Assembly (NCBI RefSeq): GCF_014647055.1
Contig: NZ_BMOL01000001.1
Location: 486,501-550,500, forward strand
Direction of reading: 5' to 3'
Length of the DNA stretch: 64,000 nt
Source: Deinococcus aerolatus
Lineage (GTDB): Bacteria; Deinococcota; Deinococci; Deinococcales; Deinococcaceae
In this document: one piece after another, positions 60,680-64,000 of the stretch
How the letters are laid out: each line of letters begins with the position of its first letter
How positions within the stretch are numbered: position 1 is the stretch's first letter
Notes under the pieces: generated by a model
The model's database searches: none
Told to the model about the DNA's origin: nothing
Seen by the model: the letters and a program-made list of their open reading frames with translations, nothing else
Program-made: the position numbers and the translations under genes

Positions 60680-61143
60680 GAAATCAATCCATCCCATTTG
60701 AAATAGTTCAATAGAATAAAAGCGGAGGCGGCCAAAATATGCCGCCTCCGCTTCGATTAAAGGTTCATTTGAATTTACAAACAGCTGAAAAGACGAAGGT
60801 ATTCGTCGAACTACAAATTTCGAATGAATAATGTGGAGCCTAAGGGCTTGGACGTGTGGTGCCGAGCATCCCTCCGCTGGGTGGACGTTGCTGGGATTTG
60901 GCCAGAACATTGCAACCGCAGTGCCCCGCCTATATGAATTGGGTCGTCACCCTTACTTCTTGCTTGGGTCGCCGTTGCCGGGGTCTCCATCCCGTCCAGA
61001 ATGTTGATCGGCCTAATTTCACACTGCCTGCGTTCCCCGGCCACCGGGGTCCTTGGCCGGTATGGCAGGCCCACCCGTTGCCATCGGTGATGCCTCGCAG
61101 TCACCACTGAACCTGTGCCTTCAGACGCTAGAATGCCACCCTA
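60680..61143. other. Spacer between the trefoil gene and yebC
   Basis: About 460 bases. The left part carries the hairpin at 60720-60753 and is AT-rich; the right part (from about 60850) returns to average GC. A minus frame (60811-61107) of 98 codons has an odd Arg/Thr-rich composition and no start signals. TAGAAT (61129-61134) near the right end belongs to yebC. Confidence 0.45.
60720..60753. terminator. 13-bp hairpin after the trefoil gene
   Basis: AAGCGGAGGCGGC-type stem (60720-60732) pairs perfectly with GCCGCCTCCGCTT (60741-60753), loop CAAAATAT. The plus-strand tail CGATTAA is poor in T; on the minus strand the hairpin is followed by TTTTATTC, a better terminator tail. Confidence 0.72.
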
Positions 61144-61881
61144 ATGGCAGGTCATAGCAAATGGTCCCAGATCAAGCGCAAGAAAGGCGCCAACGACAAG
61201 AAGCGCAGCGCGATGTACAGCAAGCACATCCGCGCGATTGGGGCGGCGGTCCGTTCGGGCGGCAGCGGTGACCCGTCCGGCAACCTGTCCCTCAAGAACG
61301 CCATCGCGGCGGCCAAGACCGACACGGTGCCGGTGGACAACATCGAAAATGCCATCAAGCGGGCGCTGGGCGCGGAGGCCGGGGCCGCCGAGTTCAAGGA
61401 GGTGACCTACGAGGGCTACGGCCCCGGCGGCACGGCCATCTTCATCGAGGCCCTGACCGACAACGTCAACCGCACCGTCGCCGACATCCGCGCCGTGTTC
61501 AACAAGCGCGGCGGCTCGCTGGGCACCAGCGGCAGCGTGGCGTGGCAGTTCGAGAAAAAGGGCGTGCTGCTGCTGCGCGACACTGCCGAGCAGGTGCAGG
61601 AACTCGCCATCGAGAACGGCGCAGAGGACATCCAGGAGTCCGAGGAAGGGCTGGAAATCAGCACCGGTCCCGCCGACATGTACGCCGTGCAGGAAGCCCT
61701 GAGCAACGCCGGCTACGAGATCGAGAGCGCGGCCCTGACCATGGTGCCCAACGTGCTGGTGGCCGTGGAGGGCGACGACGCGAGAAAGCTGCTGGTCGTC
61801 ATTGACGCCCTCGAGGAGCTGGACGACGTGCAGAACGTGTATTCCAACGCCGATCTGCCGGAGGAGGAAGAGGAGGAGTAA
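61144..61881 (+). CDS. yebC: YebC/PmpR-family DNA/RNA-binding regulator
   Basis: 245 residues. N-terminal [87 protein letters not shown] and [11 protein letters not shown] are the canonical YebC blocks. YebC proteins are regulators; recent work assigns some of them to ribosome rescue at proline stretches. The acidic C-terminal tail (EEEEEE) is unusually pure. TAGAAT (61129-61134) is 9 bases upstream of the ATG, without a ribosome-binding site. Confidence 0.95.
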   Translation: MAGHSKWSQIKRKKGANDKKRSAMYSKHIRAIGAAVRSGGSGDPSGNLSLKNAIAAAKTDTVPVDNIENAIKRALGAEAGAAEFKEVTYEGYGPGGTAIFIEALTDNVNRTVADIRAVFNKRGGSLGTSGSVAWQFEKKGVLLLRDTAEQVQELAIENGAEDIQESEEGLEISTGPADMYAVQEALSNAGYEIESAALTMVPNVLVAVEGDDARKLLVVIDALEELDDVQNVYSNADLPEEEEEE

Positions 61882-61930
61882 CCGGCCCTCGCCCCTGCAC
61901 CCCCTTGAACAAGGCATTCAGGAGAAAGCC

Positions 61931-62431
61931 ATGCCCAGCAGAGCCGTGTCGGTCCTGGAGTTCGTGACGGCGGTGCAGGCCAGCGTCGCCCAGGATTTTG
62001 AGCGCGAGGGCGGAAATCCCAACGCGCTGGTGGTGCAGCACATCGAGCTGGAACTCAAGACGGTGCTGTCCCGGAAGGCCGGCGGCGGCTTCGAGTGGAA
62101 ACTGATGACGGCCAAGGGGGAGGCGACAGACACCCAGACCCAGACCCTCTCGCTGTGCTGGGAGCGCAGGCCCACGCCAAAAGACCCGGCACTGGAATCG
62201 CTGCCCACCGACCTGCCTTACCAACTGATCACCGGAATGGACGCCCTGCGAATCGGGGCAGCGCAGTGGGCGCATCTGTCAGGCACCCTGCCATTTCACT
62301 CGGTGGGCGGGCAACTGGTCTTCGCGGTGGCCGTGGCCGAGGACGGCAGCCTGTACATCGGCCACTTCGGGGGCGGCGCGGGCGAGGGGCGGATGCACAC
62401 CGTCAAGCTCAAGCTCGCGCCGCTGGCCTGA
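61931..62431 (+). CDS. Trypco2-like domain protein
   Basis: 166 residues. Residues 1-75 resemble the trypsin-co-occurring domain 2 (trypco2): an opening helix SVLEFVTAVQASVAQDF, then the strand VVQHIELELKTVLSRKAGGGFEWKLMTAKGEATDTQTQTLSLCW with the ELEL and TQTL pattern. The C-terminal half (from about 100) is a second unrecognised domain with GQLVFAVAVAEDGSLYIGHFGGG. Trypco2 occurs with trypsin-like proteases and ATPases in bacterial conflict systems; no such partner is next to this one. ATG 61931 has GGAG six bases upstream. It follows yebC by 49 bases. Confidence 0.6.
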   Translation: MPSRAVSVLEFVTAVQASVAQDFEREGGNPNALVVQHIELELKTVLSRKAGGGFEWKLMTAKGEATDTQTQTLSLCWERRPTPKDPALESLPTDLPYQLITGMDALRIGAAQWAHLSGTLPFHSVGGQLVFAVAVAEDGSLYIGHFGGGAGEGRMHTVKLKLAPLA

Positions 62432-62458
62432 ATATTGGCTTCCGGTTAGAGCTCGCCT

Positions 62459-63958
62459 CTACAGGACCAGCGCCCGCGCGTTGCCGCCCAGCCGGTCCCA
62501 CAGCGTGAAGGCTGCGCGGGCGCCGGGGCGAATGACGCCCTCGTCGGCCCAGCCTGCCGCGATGGCAGGCCCGCGCGTGTGCGCCCACAGCACGTCCTCG
62601 GCGGTCATGGCCTCATCCGGGGCCAGCCGCCCGCCGCTGTCGTCCACGCGGGTGATCGCGGCAGCGAAGTTGGCGCGGGGATCGGGGGCCGCCACCGGGG
62701 CGTCGCTGCCGAAAGCGAGGATGGCCCCCGCTTCCATCAAGGACTTGAAGGCGTAGCTGCCGTCCGCCAGATGCGGCATCAGCTCGCGGATCATGGGTGC
62801 GTCGGCCTGGAGGTGAATGGGCTGCACGCTGCACACCATGCCCCGGTGCCGGGGAATATCGGCGGGGCGCAGGTGCTGGGAGTGTTCAATCCGCAGGCGA
62901 ATGCCCCGGGCGTCGGCGGCGGCCCGCAGGTCGTCATAGACGTTCAGCACCTCCGTATTGGCACGGTCCCCAATGGCGTGCGTGACTGGGGTCAGGCCCA
63001 GCGCAATGGCTTGCAGGCCGCGCTCGCGGATCAGGGCGGGCGGGTCCAGGGGAATGCCGGTGCCGGAGCCGTCGGCAAAGCCAGGAGCGTGCAGCCACGC
63101 GGTGCGGCTACCCAGGGCGCCGTCCGCAAAGAACTTGACGCCGCCCCACTGGAACAGCCCGCCCCCGCCGGAGCCGAGGCCCAGCTCGCGGGCCTGTTCC
63201 AGCCGGTCATGCGGCAGGCAGGCCCAGACCCGCAGCGGCAACTCGCCGCGCCCGGCCAGCGTTTGCAGGGCGCGGGGCGACTCGGGCGACTCGTAGGCCA
63301 TCGTGTGCGTGCTGACGTACCCGCGCGAGAACAGGTCGTCGGCCCCGCGCCGGGCCGCCGCCAGGTACTCGGCCTCGCTCGGCGCGGGCATCACGGCGGA
63401 GACCAGCCCGCTGGCCTGTTCCAGCAGGCAGCCCAGCGGGCGCACGATCTGACCGCCCTCGGGGTCCGGGGTGGCGTCGGTCACGCCAGCGGCGCGCAGG
63501 GCGGCGCTGTTCACCCATGTCATGTGGTGGTCGCGCGAGTGCAGCTGCACCGGGTGGTGTGGGCTGACCTCGTCCAGCAGGGCCGCCATGGGGTAGTCGC
63601 CCAGGCCCAGTTCGCCCAGCAGAAAGCCGCCGCCGCGAATCCAGGTGCCGGCGGGGGTGTTCATCGCCACCTGCGCGACCCTGGCCTGCACCTCCGAGAC
63701 GCTGCGCGCGCCGTGCAGATTGATCTCGGACAGGGAGAAGCCGTACATCACCAGATGGGTGTGGGCGTCGCACAGCCCCGGCGTCAGGATCAGGTCACGG
63801 TGGTCGAGCTGTTCGGCACGCGGCGCCATCGCCTGCAGGTCGTCCGGCCCACCCACCGCCAGCACGCGCCCGCCCCCCACCAGCACGGCAGTGGCCTGGG
63901 GGCGGTGGTCGTCCTGGGTGATCACGGTGGCCTGGATGAGGGTCAGCGGTTCAGTCAT
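62459..63958 (-). CDS. Amidohydrolase (YtcJ/NfdA-like, Amidohydro_3)
   Basis: 499 residues. Metal ligands: [15 protein letters not shown] (HxH), [11 protein letters not shown] (His), [10 protein letters not shown] (His) and Asp in [15 protein letters not shown]. The insert region ([32 protein letters not shown]) fits the N-substituted formamide deformylase/YtcJ group. Its substrate could be an N-acyl amide; a link to the window's N-acylamino acid racemase is speculative. TAGTCT (complement of 63966-63971) lies seven bases upstream of the ATG. The last 40 bases of the window are the upstream region. Confidence 0.9.
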   Translation of the reverse strand: MTEPLTLIQATVITQDDHRPQATAVLVGGGRVLAVGGPDDLQAMAPRAEQLDHRDLILTPGLCDAHTHLVMYGFSLSEINLHGARSVSEVQARVAQVAMNTPAGTWIRGGGFLLGELGLGDYPMAALLDEVSPHHPVQLHSRDHHMTWVNSAALRAAGVTDATPDPEGGQIVRPLGCLLEQASGLVSAVMPAPSEAEYLAAARRGADDLFSRGYVSTHTMAYESPESPRALQTLAGRGELPLRVWACLPHDRLEQARELGLGSGGGGLFQWGGVKFFADGALGSRTAWLHAPGFADGSGTGIPLDPPALIRERGLQAIALGLTPVTHAIGDRANTEVLNVYDDLRAAADARGIRLRIEHSQHLRPADIPRHRGMVCSVQPIHLQADAPMIRELMPHLADGSYAFKSLMEAGAILAFGSDAPVAAPDPRANFAAAITRVDDSGGRLAPDEAMTAEDVLWAHTRGPAIAAGWADEGVIRPGARAAFTLWDRLGGNARALVL

Positions 63959-64000
63959 GGGTCGCAGACTAATGCACGCGGGGGCAGCGCTCCTGCGGCG

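Noticed and set aside
60811..61107. 98-codon minus-strand ORF upstream of yebC as a transposase fragment
   Set aside because: No DDE/HUH or other transposase motif and no terminal repeats seen.

Overview
The window is high-GC DNA that I assign to a Deinococcus species. The strongest marker is a ddrB gene (the Deinococcus single-strand DNA-binding protein). It has a 17-bp radiation/desiccation response motif directly upstream. Many start codons also lie only 5-10 bases downstream of a TANNNT-type -10 box with no ribosome-binding site. That is the leaderless-mRNA pattern described for Deinococcus. I see no rRNA, tRNA, CRISPR array or intact insertion sequence.

Layout. 1-8.8 kb: the end of argJ, a membrane protein, isocitrate lyase (aceA) with a three-copy repeat motif upstream, a HAD phosphatase, a DHH phosphoesterase, a glutaredoxin-like protein, a membrane Ser/Thr kinase with an NHL propeller, and ddrB. 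8.8-16 kb: an acetyltransferase coupled to N-acylamino acid racemase/OSB synthase, the E2 subunit of 2-oxoglutarate dehydrogenase, a frameshifted HD hydrolase, a beta-repeat protein, and a divergent sufE/sulfurtransferase pair. 16-28 kb: envelope and secreted functions (two alpha/beta hydrolases, N-acetylmuramoyl-L-alanine amidase, a peptidoglycan-binding protein, a C39 peptidase with TPRs), a membrane cytochrome c, a methyltransferase and an alkyltransferase-like repair protein. 28-37 kb: hemL coupled to a CoA-binding protein, a kinase-like gene, NMN adenylyltransferase/Nudix, a dispersed palindromic repeat, a metallo-beta-lactamase and a GH31 alpha-glucosidase.

37.8-44.2 kb is a minus-strand cytochrome c maturation cluster, ccmC-ccmD-ccmE, ccmF-ccmG-ccmH and a ccmI-like TPR protein fused to a cytochrome c, followed by a Rieske protein. 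ccmD is only 42 codons and overlaps both neighbours. No CcmAB transporter genes are present. The products would deliver heme, keep apocytochrome cysteines reduced and ligate heme outside the membrane.

44.4-51 kb carries a lipoprotein, an M28 peptidase, a GT2-GT4 fused glycosyltransferase and a lipoprotein subtilase. The subtilase is divergent from a large TPR/SARP-like regulator that looks like a MalT-type STAND protein without its P-loop. 53.9-59.4 kb is housekeeping: DUF418, low-molecular-weight phosphatase, KhpB/Jag, transaldolase and an SLC13 permease. 59.5-60.8 kb is AT-rich and looks foreign. It holds a secreted three-repeat, probably beta-trefoil, protein. The end has yebC, a small protein resembling the trypco2 domain of conflict systems, and an amidohydrolase.

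Most genes are single-gene transcription units or short coupled pairs. The least explained items are the AT-rich beta-trefoil locus, the trypco2-like gene, the P-loop-less STAND/SARP regulator and the triple motif upstream of aceA.
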